Positions 45,810-55,812 of a stretch of 64,000 bases of DNA are shown piece by piece. The translations under genes were made by a program, and so were the position numbers. This DNA is from an uncultured Burkholderiales bacterium (GTDB taxonomy: Bacteria > Pseudomonadota > Gammaproteobacteria > Burkholderiales > Burkholderiaceae_C). The notes under the pieces are model-generated. The model was not told where the DNA came from. It made no database searches and was given only the letters and a program-made list of their open reading frames with translations. Positions within the stretch are counted from its first letter, which is position 1; every line of letters starts with the position of its first letter. The stretch is taken from contig CAMFGY010000001.1 in assembly GCA_945952065.1 (NCBI GenBank), positions 62,001 through 126,000 on the forward strand, given 5' to 3'.

Positions 45810-46751
45810 ATGGGTCAGTTCGCTTTTCTGAGTCAAAACGCCTTCATGGCCGTGCCTCGGCACGAGGCCCAGCGTCCCTTCGCCGTGGCCGGCGTGGCCT
45901 GGGACGGCTGCGTCACCAACCGACCCGGCGCCCGCTTTGGGCCCAGCGCCATTCGCCAAGCCAGCCAGATGCTCTGCGATGGCATCCATCCCTGGTTCAA
46001 CACCACGCCGGAAGCCGCCCTGACCGATCTGGGCGACTTGGCCCTGCCCAACACCAGCCTGGAGGCCATGCGCGCCGCCATGATGCCGCTGATCGCGCCG
46101 ATGATTGCGCAGCACCACATGGCCTGGCTGGGCGGTGACCACTCCATCACCTTGCCGCTGCTGCGCGCCTACAAAGCCCACCACGGGCGGCCGCTGGCGG
46201 TGATTCACTTCGACGCCCATTGCGACACCTGGGAAGACCATTTCGGCGAACCCAGCGGCCACGGCACCTGGGTCTATGAAGCGATTCAAGAAGGCTTGGT
46301 CATCAAAGAATGCTTTGTGCAGTTTGGCATCCGCTCGGCTGGGCTGCGCGAAGCACGTGAATATGTGGCCGACCAGGGCGGGCTGATCTTCAACGCCCGC
46401 GCGCTGCGCGGCCTGGAGAGCCCGGCCCAACTGGCGCCGATCTTGCAACAGGTGCGCGAGCGCATGGCGGCGCATGGCCACCCGCCGCTGTATCTGAGCC
46501 TGGACATCGACTGCCTGGACCCCGCTTTCGCCCCCGGCACCGGCACGCCCGAGCCCGGCGGCATGAGCAGCAACCAGGTCTTCAGCATTCTGGAGGAATT
46601 GGTGCCGACGCTGAACTTTGTGGGCATGGACTGCGTGGAAGTGGCCCCCGCCTACGACCACGCCGAACTCACCAGTTATGCCGCCGCGCAGCTGGTCTGG
46701 ACCTATTTGTGCGGCAGGCTCAGCTCAAAGCAGCAACCCGCACCGGGCTGA
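45810..46751 (+). CDS. speB: Agmatinase / arginase-family ureohydrolase
   Basis: 313 residues from the ATG at 45810. Binuclear manganese ligands are visible in GGDHSIT, HFDAHCDTW and LSLDIDCLDPAFAPGTGTPEPGG. Agmatinase hydrolyses agmatine to putrescine and urea. The wording is closest to the agmatinase branch, although guanidinobutyrase or another guanidino substrate is possible. No speA is nearby. The last 49 bases overlap the 3' end of the convergent histidine kinase gene. Confidence 0.9.
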   Translation: MGQFAFLSQNAFMAVPRHEAQRPFAVAGVAWDGCVTNRPGARFGPSAIRQASQMLCDGIHPWFNTTPEAALTDLGDLALPNTSLEAMRAAMMPLIAPMIAQHHMAWLGGDHSITLPLLRAYKAHHGRPLAVIHFDAHCDTWEDHFGEPSGHGTWVYEAIQEGLVIKECFVQFGIRSAGLREAREYVADQGGLIFNARALRGLESPAQLAPILQQVRERMAAHGHPPLYLSLDIDCLDPAFAPGTGTPEPGGMSSNQVFSILEELVPTLNFVGMDCVEVAPAYDHAELTSYAAAQLVWTYLCGRLSSKQQPAPG

Positions 46752-49420
46752 GAACTGACGCGCAGTTGGCCCTGCATCAGGCCGTGCACCAGGTTGTGGC
46801 AGATATGCAGGCCCAGGCCGCTGCCGCCTTGGCCAAAGCGGGTGCTGAAAAAGGGGTCAAAGATGCGCGGCAAATGCTCGGGCGCAATGCCTTTGCCGTT
46901 GTCCACCACCTGCACCCGCAAGCCCTCGTCTTGCCACTCTGCGCGCAAACGCAGCCAGGCCGGCGGTGCGGCCGTGGCGCTGGCCTGGCTCGCCGCAAAG
47001 CCATGCTGCAAGGCATTGCCCAGCAGCTGCAACAAGACTTGCTGCAGCGCCGTCGGATAGCCGCGCATCTGCAAGTCGTCCGCCACCTCCAGCTGCAGTT
47101 GCACCCCGGCTTGCTGGGCCGGCTCGCGCATGGCCGCCAACAAAAGCTCACACAGGGGTTTGAGGGCGAAGACCTGGGGCTGTTCTTGCTGGGGATCGGC
47201 GGCAATCTGCTTGAAGCGCTGCACCAGCTCGGCGGCACGGCCCAGGCCGCGCATCAGCAAGGCGCTGCTCTCGCCCGCATCGGCCACATACTGCCGCAGG
47301 TCTTGCAGCTTGAGCGCGCGCGCATCCAGGTGCTGAGCAAAACCTAGTGTGCGCTCCTGCAAGGTGCTGGCCGCCAAGAGGCAGTTGCCAATCGGGGTGT
47401 TCAGCTCATGCGCGACACCGGCCACCAAGCTGCCCAAGGCGGCCAGTTTCTCTTGCTGCACCAACAAAGCCTGGGCTTCGCGCAAACGCTGGTGCGCCGC
47501 TGCATTGTCCAGCGCTATCGCAAGGTAGGCACACAGCGTGTGCAGCAGCAGGCAATCATGCGCCACATAGCCCAGGCCCGGCCGCGGCGGCAGTAGCAAA
47601 GCCCCCAGCCATCGCTCGCCCAGATGCAGCTGCATGCAAAGCCCTCCCGCGTGCGAGGCCGCAGACTGCGCAGGCAAGGTGGGCTGGCGCAACAAGGCCT
47701 GCTCTTGGGCACTCAAAGGGGCTGCGCCTTGTGCTGGGTCCACCGCCTCGCCAGCGCGGTGCACTTGCTGCACCGCGCCGCCCGGGCTCAGCTGCACCAG
47801 GGTCCAACGCGCCAAGCCCAACATCAAGGACAAGGCCTGACCCAAGGCCTGCAGCAAGGCGCTCATCTCCAGCGAGGCGGTGATGTTGCGGCCCATCTGG
47901 CTGAGCTGCTCCAGCGTGGCCATGCTGCGCTCCAGCAGCTCGGCGCGCTGCGCTTGCTCGGCGGCCAGCTGACGCATATGCGCGGCTTCCAAGCGCGTGC
48001 GCTCGGTCTGCTGCATGAGCTGCAAAGCCATCAGTCGTTTGCTGGCCAGCTCGCTTTGGATGATTCGGCGCGCCTCGGCCGACTGGCAAGCCAAGGCATA
48101 GGCCTGCGCCATATCACCCCGCTGGGCATGGGTTTGCGCGAGTCGGTCAAGCAACTCACTCGGCACGCGAAAGCCTGCAATGCTCTGCGCCAATTGCAAG
48201 GCCTGTTGCAGACAATGCAGGCTGGCCTCGGTACCCTGATGCAAATCGGCCAGCGCCGTCAGGGCCTCAATCTGACGCAGCACATGCTGGCTGCGCTGCG
48301 CCAGCAACAAGGCCCGTTCGGCCGCCTGCACGGCCTCGGGCAAACGCCCCAGGCCCGCCAAGGCCAGCGAGCGCCCGCGGCAGGCATTGATCTGTTGATC
48401 CGGCTGGACATCGGCCTCGCTGAGGTCCAGCACCTGCTCAAACAAGGCCAGCGCTTGCGGCCACTGCTGACGGTCCAGGCAGAGATCGCCTTGGTATTTG
48501 AGCAGCAAACCATAGTTGCGCGACCGCGTCATGGACGCCAAAACCAAGGCGGCCTCGCGAAGGTTTTCTTCCGCCTCGTCCCATCGCCCCATGCGGCGCA
48601 GCACTTCGCCCAATTTGGCCAAGGACATGCCCAGGCTGCCGGGCCAGGCGCGGGGCCGCGCCAATTGCAAGCCTTGTTCCATCCATTGCAGGGCCAGCTC
48701 ATGGTCGTTCAAGCTGAGCAAAGCATCGGCCGCATTGATGGCCGCCAAAACCGCTCGCTGAATTTGCCCATAAGCCAAGGCCAGTTCATAGGCCCGCATG
48801 CGCTCGGTGGCGGCCAGCCCATAGTTGCTGTCCTGGGCGGCGAGCACCCCATTCAATTCATGTGCCCAGGGCTGCGCCTCGCGAGGCAAAGCCGCCAAGG
48901 CCTCAGGCGCCAAACCGCCTCGGGCGCGCGCGACAAGCGGGTCACGAAAGGCGGTATAGATCGCCGCCAGCAGCCGCGCGACCTCGCTGCGAACGCCATC
49001 GCCCAGGGCCTTTGCCTGACGCTCAGCCTCTTGCAGATGCGCCACCGCCTCTTCGCTACGGCCCGCCTGCACGGCGATTTGGCCCAGTAGCAAAGCGGCA
49101 TCCGCCCCAAGCCATGGATCCACCTCGGTCTGGGCCAAGGCCTGGGCTTGGCTGAGGGCTGCAGCGGCCTCGTCCAGCCGGGCCAGCAAGAGCGCAATTT
49201 CCGCATCCACCAAGCGGCAGCGCGCCGCCTCGGCCTGCGGCATCGGCCCCATCGCACTCAGCTCGGCACCCAGGCGCTGCGCCAGCACCGGCTCCCTCTG
49301 ACGGAGATGCCAGTTCAAGAGGCGCAAGAGCTCACGGCGACGCGGCGGCGTCAAGGCCGCTTGCGCCAGCAACTCCGCTTGCCAAGCCTGCACCACCTCA
49401 TTGCGAACATACAACTCCAT
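46703..49420 (-). CDS. Soluble TPR-GAF sensor histidine kinase
   Basis: 905 residues from the ATG at 49420. There is no signal peptide or membrane helix. Residues 1-470 are a solenoid of TPR-like helical repeats, 470-510 are a coiled coil, and about 515-640 resemble a GAF domain. The phosphoacceptor His is near residue 671 (VAGVAHELNTPIG). The ATPase has N-box LGNALQHGF, G1 VDNGKGI, F-box FDPFFSTRF and G2 GGSGLGL. No response regulator is adjacent. It overlaps speB by 49 bases. The signal is probably cytosolic or a protein partner bound by the TPRs. Confidence 0.9.
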   Translation of the reverse strand: MELYVRNEVVQAWQAELLAQAALTPPRRRELLRLLNWHLRQREPVLAQRLGAELSAMGPMPQAEAARCRLVDAEIALLLARLDEAAAALSQAQALAQTEVDPWLGADAALLLGQIAVQAGRSEEAVAHLQEAERQAKALGDGVRSEVARLLAAIYTAFRDPLVARARGGLAPEALAALPREAQPWAHELNGVLAAQDSNYGLAATERMRAYELALAYGQIQRAVLAAINAADALLSLNDHELALQWMEQGLQLARPRAWPGSLGMSLAKLGEVLRRMGRWDEAEENLREAALVLASMTRSRNYGLLLKYQGDLCLDRQQWPQALALFEQVLDLSEADVQPDQQINACRGRSLALAGLGRLPEAVQAAERALLLAQRSQHVLRQIEALTALADLHQGTEASLHCLQQALQLAQSIAGFRVPSELLDRLAQTHAQRGDMAQAYALACQSAEARRIIQSELASKRLMALQLMQQTERTRLEAAHMRQLAAEQAQRAELLERSMATLEQLSQMGRNITASLEMSALLQALGQALSLMLGLARWTLVQLSPGGAVQQVHRAGEAVDPAQGAAPLSAQEQALLRQPTLPAQSAASHAGGLCMQLHLGERWLGALLLPPRPGLGYVAHDCLLLHTLCAYLAIALDNAAAHQRLREAQALLVQQEKLAALGSLVAGVAHELNTPIGNCLLAASTLQERTLGFAQHLDARALKLQDLRQYVADAGESSALLMRGLGRAAELVQRFKQIAADPQQEQPQVFALKPLCELLLAAMREPAQQAGVQLQLEVADDLQMRGYPTALQQVLLQLLGNALQHGFAASQASATAAPPAWLRLRAEWQDEGLRVQVVDNGKGIAPEHLPRIFDPFFSTRFGQGGSGLGLHICHNLVHGLMQGQLRVSSQPGAGCCFELSLPHK

Positions 49421-49525
49421 CGCAGCGCCTCCGGGTCGCGCTCCAAGCGTAACTCGAAAGCGCATATCGGGTGGATGGCCCGGCTGCAGCGGGCTCGAAC
49501 CCGGGGCGGCCTAGCCCCGCAGGGC

Positions 49526-51004
49526 TCAAGGGCGTTTGACCAGCCACTCCACCAAAGCGTCGAGCACTGGGCGCCCACGCGCGGCGGCTTCTTCATGGTT
49601 GACCAGGGCCACCAGCACCCAATGGCGCTGCTGCGCGTCTTGCACAAAACCGGCCACGCCCACCACATTGCGCAGAGAAGCCGTCTTCAAGCGCGCCCGG
49701 CCTTCAACCACGCTGCCTTTGAAGCGACGCGTCAAGGTGCCGTCCACCCCCGCCAGCGGCAGACCGCTCAGCAACTCGGGCGCCAGGGGCGAGTCCCAGG
49801 CTGCGGCCAAGACCGCCGCCAGCTGCGCTGGCGCAATGCGCTCGCTGCGCGACAAGCCGGAGCCGTTTTCCAGCACCAAGCCCGCATCGGCAATGCCCTT
49901 GGCGGCCAGCCACTCGCGCACCACGCGCTCCGCCGCTTGCGCGGTGAGCTCTTCGGCACTGGCTGCGCTGGCCCCCAGACGGAGATAGACCAGACGGGTC
50001 ACCGGGTTGTCTGACTGCTTGAGCGCGGAACGCAGCAACTCGCCCAAGGGGCGATCGCGATGGCTGACCAGCACCCGCGCTGTGGCCGGCGTGGCGGCCT
50101 CGCGCACCTCGCCGCCCAGCGTGCCGCCCAGTTCGGCCCAGATCTGGCGCAGGGCTTTTTCGGTCAACCACTGGCGGTCCAGCAGATTCAGATTCAAGCG
50201 CTGCTGGCATTGGCGCGGAAAGCTGCCTTTGAGCAGCACCGTCATCTCGCCCGCGCTGGCGCGCACCTCGGGCAGACGCCAGCCCTGCTCCCAGTCGACG
50301 CAAGGCTTGTCGACCAGGCTCATGCCACTGACATCGATCTGCAGCCCCGGCCAGGCCGGCACACTGCGCGCGCTGAGGCGCTGCGTGTCGGCGCTGAGCA
50401 GGTAACCGAGCAAATTGCTGTTCAGATGCAAGGCATCGGGGATGACGTTGTAAGGCCACTCCGGCGAGGCATCAAAGGGCGGCTGGCCCAGCTCGGGCCG
50501 CGCGGGGCGAAACAGGCTGCGGTCCACCACCACGCCGCCGCGCAGCTCGCGCAGCCCTTCTTGCTCGCGCAGCTGGCGCAACATCAACCACAAGGCGCCC
50601 CAGTCCAGCTCGGCATCGGCACCGCCGCGAAGATACAGCGGGCCATTCAAGAACTCGCCCTGCACCGGGCCATCAATCAGCAGATCGGTGCGCCCCCGCG
50701 AGGCTGGGCCCAAGCGGTCCAGCGCCACCACGGCGGTGAGCAGCTTCATCAAAGAGCCGGCCTGAAACTGGGCCTCGCCATTCAGGCTCAAAACCTGGCT
50801 GCGGCGATCCAGCGGGAAGGCCTGCAGCGCCAGCGCCGAAACAGGCAAACCGGTCTTGGCCATGGCCTGGCGCAGCTCGGGCGGCAAGGGCAGGCGGCGC
50901 GATTCGGCGCCTTTGTGAATGGTGCCGGAATCGGGGGCCTGGGCCTGGGCTTGGCTGGCCAGCATCAAGGCCGCCAGGGCCGCCACTCGAAACACATCGC
51001 GCAT
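49526..51004 (-). CDS. dacB: D-alanyl-D-alanine carboxypeptidase/endopeptidase (PBP4 type)
   Basis: 492 residues with a signal peptide ending near residue 22. Class C penicillin-binding protein motifs: Ser84-x-x-Lys87 in GSLMK, and SDN in the KQSDNPVTR segment. The third motif is KTA (LKTASLRNV) where the family has KTG. The enzyme trims or hydrolyses peptidoglycan cross-links in the periplasm. It starts three bases after the hydrolase stop, so both are in one operon. The long insert between motifs 1 and 2 is normal for PBP4. Confidence 0.92.
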   Translation of the reverse strand: MRDVFRVAALAALMLASQAQAQAPDSGTIHKGAESRRLPLPPELRQAMAKTGLPVSALALQAFPLDRRSQVLSLNGEAQFQAGSLMKLLTAVVALDRLGPASRGRTDLLIDGPVQGEFLNGPLYLRGGADAELDWGALWLMLRQLREQEGLRELRGGVVVDRSLFRPARPELGQPPFDASPEWPYNVIPDALHLNSNLLGYLLSADTQRLSARSVPAWPGLQIDVSGMSLVDKPCVDWEQGWRLPEVRASAGEMTVLLKGSFPRQCQQRLNLNLLDRQWLTEKALRQIWAELGGTLGGEVREAATPATARVLVSHRDRPLGELLRSALKQSDNPVTRLVYLRLGASAASAEELTAQAAERVVREWLAAKGIADAGLVLENGSGLSRSERIAPAQLAAVLAAAWDSPLAPELLSGLPLAGVDGTLTRRFKGSVVEGRARLKTASLRNVVGVAGFVQDAQQRHWVLVALVNHEEAAARGRPVLDALVEWLVKRP

Positions 51005-51007
51005 GGC

Positions 51008-51904
51008 CTAGCCTCCTCCCAATCCGCGCACAAAGGCCAGCATTTGCGCCACCATGGTGGCGTTGGCGCGCGGCGCTTCGATATCGCCGGCCAGCACATG
51101 CTGGCCCGGGCTTTCGCTGTAATCGACCTCGATCAGGCATTTGTGGGTGCTGCCAAAGCGCGCAAACGCGGCACGCGCCTGCCGCACATTGATGACGCTG
51201 TCGCGCGGCGACACAAACATCAACACAGGCTTCTTCAGCTGCTCCAATGCACTGGCGCGCACATGCCGCACCAAGCTCATCATCGGCCGCAAAGCCGAGG
51301 TGGGGTATTCATGGGTCCAGACGCGGGCACGCCGCTCATCGCGGGGTTTGAAACGCATCTTGCCGCCATGCACCCAATGGATCAGCGCCCGCCCCCAACG
51401 CCAGTTGATCAAGGCGGCAAACGGGTCTTTGGGCCCGAAATTGGGCGACACCATCACCCAGGCCGCCACCGCTTGCCCCTCGGGCTGCAAGGCGGCCCAT
51501 GCCGCCAGGGTGGCGCCAGTGGACGTGCCCATCACCAAGACGCGTTCGCCCAGGCGATGGCCCAGCGCCAGGGCCTCCAAGGCATCGGCCTTCCACTGCG
51601 TCACCGACATCTCAGCCATGGCGTCGCCGGGTCGGCCATGGCCGGCCAAGCGGGTGTAGAACACATGGCCGCCCAAGGCTTGCGCCAGCAGCTCAGGCAC
51701 CGGCGCCATCTCCTGGCGGCTGGCGGTGAAGCCATGCAGATACACCACCGCCCAAGGTGCGCGAACCCGTCCGGCGGGGCCCCAGACGATTTGCTTTTCA
51801 GCGCCCGGGGTGACATCGGCCCAGCGCGCCTCGGCGGCGGCCAAATGGGCATCCAGCTGATCCAGCTGGGAGGGCAGAGCGTCGTCGACGGTTTCCAGCG
51901 GCAT
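51008..51904 (-). CDS. Alpha/beta hydrolase
   Basis: 298 residues from the ATG at 51904; a TTG eleven codons upstream is possible. The oxyanion motif VVYLHGFTASRQEM and the nucleophile elbow GTSTGA are clear; an acidic residue in VSPRDSVINV and the His in PGQHVLAG complete the triad. No signal peptide, so cytosolic. The substrate is unknown; carboxylesterase or lipase-like activity is likely. It lies between the tyrB terminator and dacB, so its promoter must overlap or adjoin the terminator hairpin. Confidence 0.88.
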   Translation of the reverse strand: MPLETVDDALPSQLDQLDAHLAAAEARWADVTPGAEKQIVWGPAGRVRAPWAVVYLHGFTASRQEMAPVPELLAQALGGHVFYTRLAGHGRPGDAMAEMSVTQWKADALEALALGHRLGERVLVMGTSTGATLAAWAALQPEGQAVAAWVMVSPNFGPKDPFAALINWRWGRALIHWVHGGKMRFKPRDERRARVWTHEYPTSALRPMMSLVRHVRASALEQLKKPVLMFVSPRDSVINVRQARAAFARFGSTHKCLIEVDYSESPGQHVLAGDIEAPRANATMVAQMLAFVRGLGGG

Positions 51905-51940
51905 CAAAAACTGTGGGCCGGCACAGGGCCAGTTCAATGA

Positions 51941-51974
51941 AAAAGGGGCGCCTGAGCTTAACCCAGGCGCCCCG
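51941..51974 (-). terminator. Intrinsic terminator of the aminotransferase gene
   Basis: GGGGCGCCTG and CAGGCGCCCC form a perfect 10-bp stem at about 51946-51974 around a 9-base loop. The A-run before it on the plus strand becomes a U-run on the minus transcript. Confidence 0.8.
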
Positions 51975-52000
51975 GCTCAGACTTGAGCGCGCTCAGCCTC

Positions 52001-53188
52001 TCAGGCCAGCACAGCGGCCATGGCCGTGGCGGTGGCTTCCACATTCTTGTTGTTGAGGCCCGCCACGCACATGCGACCCGAGCGCACCAGATAGACGGCG
52101 AACTCGTCCTTCAGGCGGTCCACCTGCGCGGCGCTCAGGCCGGTGTAGCTGAACATGCCGCGCTGGGTCAGGAAGTAATCAAAGTTGCGGCCCGGCAGCT
52201 TGGCGGTCAGCACCTCGTACAAGGCATTGCGCATGGCGTGGATGCGCTCGCGCATCTCGTTGACCTCGCCTTCCCACAGCGAGCGCAGGGTCGGGTCGGT
52301 CAACACACGGGCCACCAACTGGCCACCGTGCATGGGCGGGTTGGAGTAGTTGCGGCGAATCAGGAACTTCAGCTGGCCCAACACATTGGCGGCCTGCGCC
52401 GCATCCGGGCAGACCACGCTCAGCGCGCCGCAACGCTCGCCGTACAAGCTCATGCTCTTGGAGAAGCTGTTGGCGACGAAGAAGCTCAGGCCTGCGTCGG
52501 CCATGGCGCGGATGGCAAAAGCGTCTTCCTCAATGCCATCGCCATAGCCTTGGTAAGCCAGGTCCAGGAAGGGAAGCAGCTCGCGCTCTTTCAGCACCGG
52601 GATCAGGGTGTCCCACTGCAGCGGCGTCAGATCCACCCCGGTGGGGTTGTGGCAGCAGGCGTGCATCAGCACCACGCTCTTGGCGGGCAGGGTCTTGAGC
52701 GTGGCCAGCAGTTCATCAAAACGAACGCCACCGGTGGCCGCGTCGTAGTAGGGGTAGGTCTTGACCTCGATGCCGGAGCCTTCGAAGACGGCGCGGTGGT
52801 TGTCCCAAGTCGGGTCAGACACATAGATGGCGCTGTCGGGGAAATAGCGCTTGATGAAATCCGCGCCCACCTTCAGGCCGCCGCTGGAGCCCACGCTTTG
52901 GATGGTGACCGTGCGCTCGCGCGCCGGATGGTTTTCACCGAACAGCAGGGCCTGCACCGCCGAGCGGAAATTGGCCGCGCCTTCCATCGGCAGGTAAGGG
53001 CGCGCGCCGGCTTCCGCCACCACGGCCAACTCGGCCTTGCGCACCGAGTCCAGCATCGGGATGCGCCCTTCGTCGTCGAAATAAATGCCGATGGACAGAT
53101 TGATCTTGCCAGGACGGGGGTCCTTCTGGAACGCCTCGTTGAGGCTGAGGATGGGGTCGCCGGCGTAGGCGTCAACGTGATGGAACAT
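52001..53188 (-). CDS. tyrB: Aromatic amino acid / aspartate aminotransferase
   Basis: 395 residues from the ATG at 53188 (fold-type I, class Ia). It has [20 protein letters not shown], the [13 protein letters not shown] motif, [12 protein letters not shown] and the PLP lysine in [14 protein letters not shown] near residue 246, followed by the Arg in [11 protein letters not shown] that binds the substrate carboxylate. Members transfer amino groups between aspartate or aromatic amino acids and 2-oxoglutarate. TyrB and AspC types cannot be separated with certainty by eye. It is monocistronic with its own terminator. Confidence 0.92.
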   Translation of the reverse strand: MFHHVDAYAGDPILSLNEAFQKDPRPGKINLSIGIYFDDEGRIPMLDSVRKAELAVVAEAGARPYLPMEGAANFRSAVQALLFGENHPARERTVTIQSVGSSGGLKVGADFIKRYFPDSAIYVSDPTWDNHRAVFEGSGIEVKTYPYYDAATGGVRFDELLATLKTLPAKSVVLMHACCHNPTGVDLTPLQWDTLIPVLKERELLPFLDLAYQGYGDGIEEDAFAIRAMADAGLSFFVANSFSKSMSLYGERCGALSVVCPDAAQAANVLGQLKFLIRRNYSNPPMHGGQLVARVLTDPTLRSLWEGEVNEMRERIHAMRNALYEVLTAKLPGRNFDYFLTQRGMFSYTGLSAAQVDRLKDEFAVYLVRSGRMCVAGLNNKNVEATATAMAAVLA

Positions 53189-53284
53189 GGTCAAGACTCC
53201 AGACAGAAGAAGGGTTGGCCGCATTATCGACCGGCTTGCGGGCAAAACCATGCGTCGGCGCGAACCACGCCCAGCGATCGGAAA

Positions 53285-54061
53285 TCAAAAATAGCTGCGC
53301 TCAATGCGCTGCCAGCTGCCGTCCTCACGCATCAGCTTGAATGTGCGCTCCAGTTCAGCCTGGCGGCTCAGCCAGGGCGAGCGCAGGGAGATCACCACAT
53401 AGGGGAGCTCGCCGGCCAAGCGCAGCGATTGCTTGCGCAAGGGAAAGCCGTGTTGGCGCAGCAGCAGATCGCCTTGGCGCTCCGGCACGATGGCCAGCTC
53501 CAAGCGACCGCGCACCACCATCTCCAGCGCGACGCGGTAGTCATTGACTTCTTGACGGACGGGGCCGGTGCGATCATCAAACGCGCTGCCATAGCGCTTG
53601 CCACGATGCACGGCGATGCTGCGGCCATCCAGATCCGACAGGCTGTTCACCGGGGCCGCATCCGGCAAGGCATAAAAAGCCTTGTCCTCGACCGGCAAAT
53701 GCACCTCGCAATACCGCAAAAAGCGCATGCGGTCGGCCGTCATCAAGGGGCCCAGCATCACATCGGCCTCGCCCTGCTCCATCATCCTGAAGGCCCGCGC
53801 CGAGGGCACCTCAAGAAAGCTCAGCCGCCAACCCAGCCGACGGGCCGCCTCGGACATCAAATCGAAATAAAGGCCGCGAGGAGAACCGGGGCCAAAGATC
53901 CGGTACGGCGGATCGGCGCTGCCCACCACCCGCAATTCCGCGGCCATGGCAACAGGCGCCTGCGCTTGCACCGCAAAAGAGAGCGGCACCCACAATGCGC
54001 AGACCGCCAGCCCGAAGCGCCGGCGCCGAAACCCTGGACCCCACGCACTGGATGCCAACAT
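53285..54061 (-). CDS. Stand-alone periplasmic substrate-binding protein
   Basis: 258 residues. The N-region has an RRRR cluster, then a hydrophobic core ending in AVQAQA near residue 34. The mature protein is a type-2 periplasmic binding fold: PPYRIFGPGSPRGLYFDLMSEAARRLGW, EQGEADVMLGPLMTADR and LRREDGSWQRIE-like end. There are no transport partners alongside. It lies 99 bases downstream of queA on the same strand. It could deliver an amino acid to a distant permease or serve in sensing. Confidence 0.8.
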   Translation of the reverse strand: MLASSAWGPGFRRRRFGLAVCALWVPLSFAVQAQAPVAMAAELRVVGSADPPYRIFGPGSPRGLYFDLMSEAARRLGWRLSFLEVPSARAFRMMEQGEADVMLGPLMTADRMRFLRYCEVHLPVEDKAFYALPDAAPVNSLSDLDGRSIAVHRGKRYGSAFDDRTGPVRQEVNDYRVALEMVVRGRLELAIVPERQGDLLLRQHGFPLRKQSLRLAGELPYVVISLRSPWLSRQAELERTFKLMREDGSWQRIERSYF

Positions 54062-54160
54062 CCCGACCCTCCTGCAGTACTCGAGCGGCTCAGTGGCTCA
54101 GGGCCAGACCTTGTCGCTCGCACTTCAAGATCTTAGCCCGAGGCTATGAGCGGACACCCT

Positions 54161-55216
54161 TCAAACGCGGCGTTCCAACAGCATCGCGTCGCCATAGCTG
54201 AAGAAGCGATAGCGCTGCGCAATCGCATGGCGGTACAGCGCCATGATGTGCTCGTAACCCGCAAAAGCGCTGACCAGCATCATCAAGGTGCTCTTGGGCA
54301 AATGGAAGTTGGTGATGAGCCGGTCCACCACCCGGAACTGAAAGCCCGGTGTGATGAAGATCTCGGTCTCGCGCGCACCAGCCAACAAGGTGCCGCTTTG
54401 CGCGGCGGACTCCAGCGCCCGCAGCGTGGTGGTGCCCACCGCAATCACGCGCCCACCGCGCGCGCGGCAAGCCGCCACGGCGGCCACCGTGGCCGCACTG
54501 ACCTCGAACCACTCGCTGTGCATTTTGTGATCGGACAGCTTTTCCACCCGCACCGGCTGGAAAGTGCCCGCGCCCACATGCAAGGTCACATGGGCCGTCT
54601 CGATACCGCGCTCGGCCAAACGGGCCAGCACGCCCTCGTCGAAATGCAAAGCGGCCGTGGGCGCGGCCACGGCGCCGGGCTCTCGCGCAAACACGGTTTG
54701 ATAACGCCGCACATCATCGGCTTCGTCGGCGTGCTCGATATAAGGTGGCAGCGGCACATGGCCATGCTGCTCCAGCAGGGCAAAGGGGTCGCTGGGCAAA
54801 CGCAGATGGAACATGCCCTGGTCTGGGCCGCAGCGCCCCAGCACCTCAGCGTCAAAGGCCTCATTGAAGCGCACAAAACTGCCCGGCTTGGGCGACTTGC
54901 TGGCGCGCACATGGGCCCAGACCTCGCAGGTGCCGGGTATCACCCGCTCGACCAAGGCCTCGACGGCACCGCCGCTGTGCTTGGCCCCGTACAGACGGGC
55001 CTTGATGACCTTGGTGTTGTTGAAGATCAGCAGATCGCCCGGGTTCAGCAGATCGGGCAGCGCCCGAAAAATCCGATCGACAGGGCTGGCGCTGCGGCCG
55101 TCCAGCAGGCGCGAGGCACTGCGCTCGGCGGCGGGGTGTTGAGCAATCAGCTCGGGAGGCAATTCGAAATCGAAATCGCTGACGGAGTGGCTGACGGAAT
55201 CGCTGGGATGAGACAT
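54161..55216 (-). CDS. queA: S-adenosylmethionine:tRNA ribosyltransferase-isomerase
   Basis: 351 residues from the ATG at 55216. QueA transfers and isomerises the ribosyl of SAM onto preQ1-modified tRNA to give epoxyqueuosine. Signatures: [24 protein letters not shown] at the N-terminus, [46 protein letters not shown] and [19 protein letters not shown] near the end. tgt at 40896-42023 acts one step earlier in the pathway. It is divergent from the DksA-like gene. Confidence 0.96.
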   Translation of the reverse strand: MSHPSDSVSHSVSDFDFELPPELIAQHPAAERSASRLLDGRSASPVDRIFRALPDLLNPGDLLIFNNTKVIKARLYGAKHSGGAVEALVERVIPGTCEVWAHVRASKSPKPGSFVRFNEAFDAEVLGRCGPDQGMFHLRLPSDPFALLEQHGHVPLPPYIEHADEADDVRRYQTVFAREPGAVAAPTAALHFDEGVLARLAERGIETAHVTLHVGAGTFQPVRVEKLSDHKMHSEWFEVSAATVAAVAACRARGGRVIAVGTTTLRALESAAQSGTLLAGARETEIFITPGFQFRVVDRLITNFHLPKSTLMMLVSAFAGYEHIMALYRHAIAQRYRFFSYGDAMLLERRV

Positions 55217-55342
55217 GCAGTGTTGAGGGCCGGACGGACCCGTACCAAACGAAGAAGCCTGAATTGTCCCACGCGGGCTTTTGATGCAGGTCAATCGACG
55301 CGCCTCGATCGGGTGCGAATATGGACCCCAAGGAGCAAGCGC

Positions 55343-55756
55343 ATGAGCGAATCAAAGCCTTCCAATTCCCTAACGCCAGGCCAGCACGCCTTGCTGGAAT
55401 CTGCCTTGTTGCAGCGACAACAATCGCTTGAGCATGAGTTGCAAACACAGTTGGGCGCGCAAGGCCGCGTTGAACATGCGAGAGAGCAATTGCTGCAAGA
55501 CGCCGACGGTGAACATGCCCACGCCACCGACCGCGAAGTCGACCTGGCCCGCAGTGATCAGACCCTGGAGGCCTTGCGCCAGGTCAACGAAGCGCTGCAG
55601 CGCCTGCGGCAACCGGACTATGGTCTGTGCATCGCTTGCGGCGACACCATCGCCTTTGATCGCCTGCGCCACAGCCCCGAAGTGTTGCGCTGCATCAGCT
55701 GCCAAGAGCAGCTTGAAAAATCCCAGCATTCAGGGGCATCCGCGCACAGCCTTTGA
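55343..55756 (+). CDS. TraR/DksA family zinc-finger protein
   Basis: 137 residues from the ATG at 55343, with AAGGAG upstream; the frame is open further upstream but only as antisense to queA. An N-terminal helical coiled-coil region (about 15-90) leads to the C4 finger with Cys96, Cys99, Cys117 and Cys120. Acidic residues lie at the coiled-coil tip (DADGE), where DksA acts in the RNA-polymerase channel. It may modulate transcription like DksA or a small TraR-type factor. It is followed 56 bases later by the next gene. Confidence 0.9.
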   Translation: MSESKPSNSLTPGQHALLESALLQRQQSLEHELQTQLGAQGRVEHAREQLLQDADGEHAHATDREVDLARSDQTLEALRQVNEALQRLRQPDYGLCIACGDTIAFDRLRHSPEVLRCISCQEQLEKSQHSGASAHSL

Positions 55757-55812
55757 GGCCCCGGCCGCGCCCCGATTTGAATTTCCTGTTTCATCCACCC
55801 CAAGGGAGCACC

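Noticed and set aside
47624-49090. 488-codon plus-strand frame opposite the histidine kinase
   Set aside because: Antisense shadow of the TPR region, whose repetitive Ala/Leu/Gln codons produce a long open complement.
49475-49500. tRNA T-arm-like sequence (GGGCTCGAACCC) upstream of the kinase gene
   Set aside because: No acceptor, D-arm or anticodon stem can be assembled around it, and the loop lacks the canonical TTC.
50060-55756. Almost stop-free plus-strand frame running opposite dacB, hydrolase, tyrB, a binding protein and queA
   Set aside because: It is antisense to well-supported genes. In GC-rich DNA the complementary codon positions rarely form stop codons. Only the last part, the DksA-like gene at 55343, is real.
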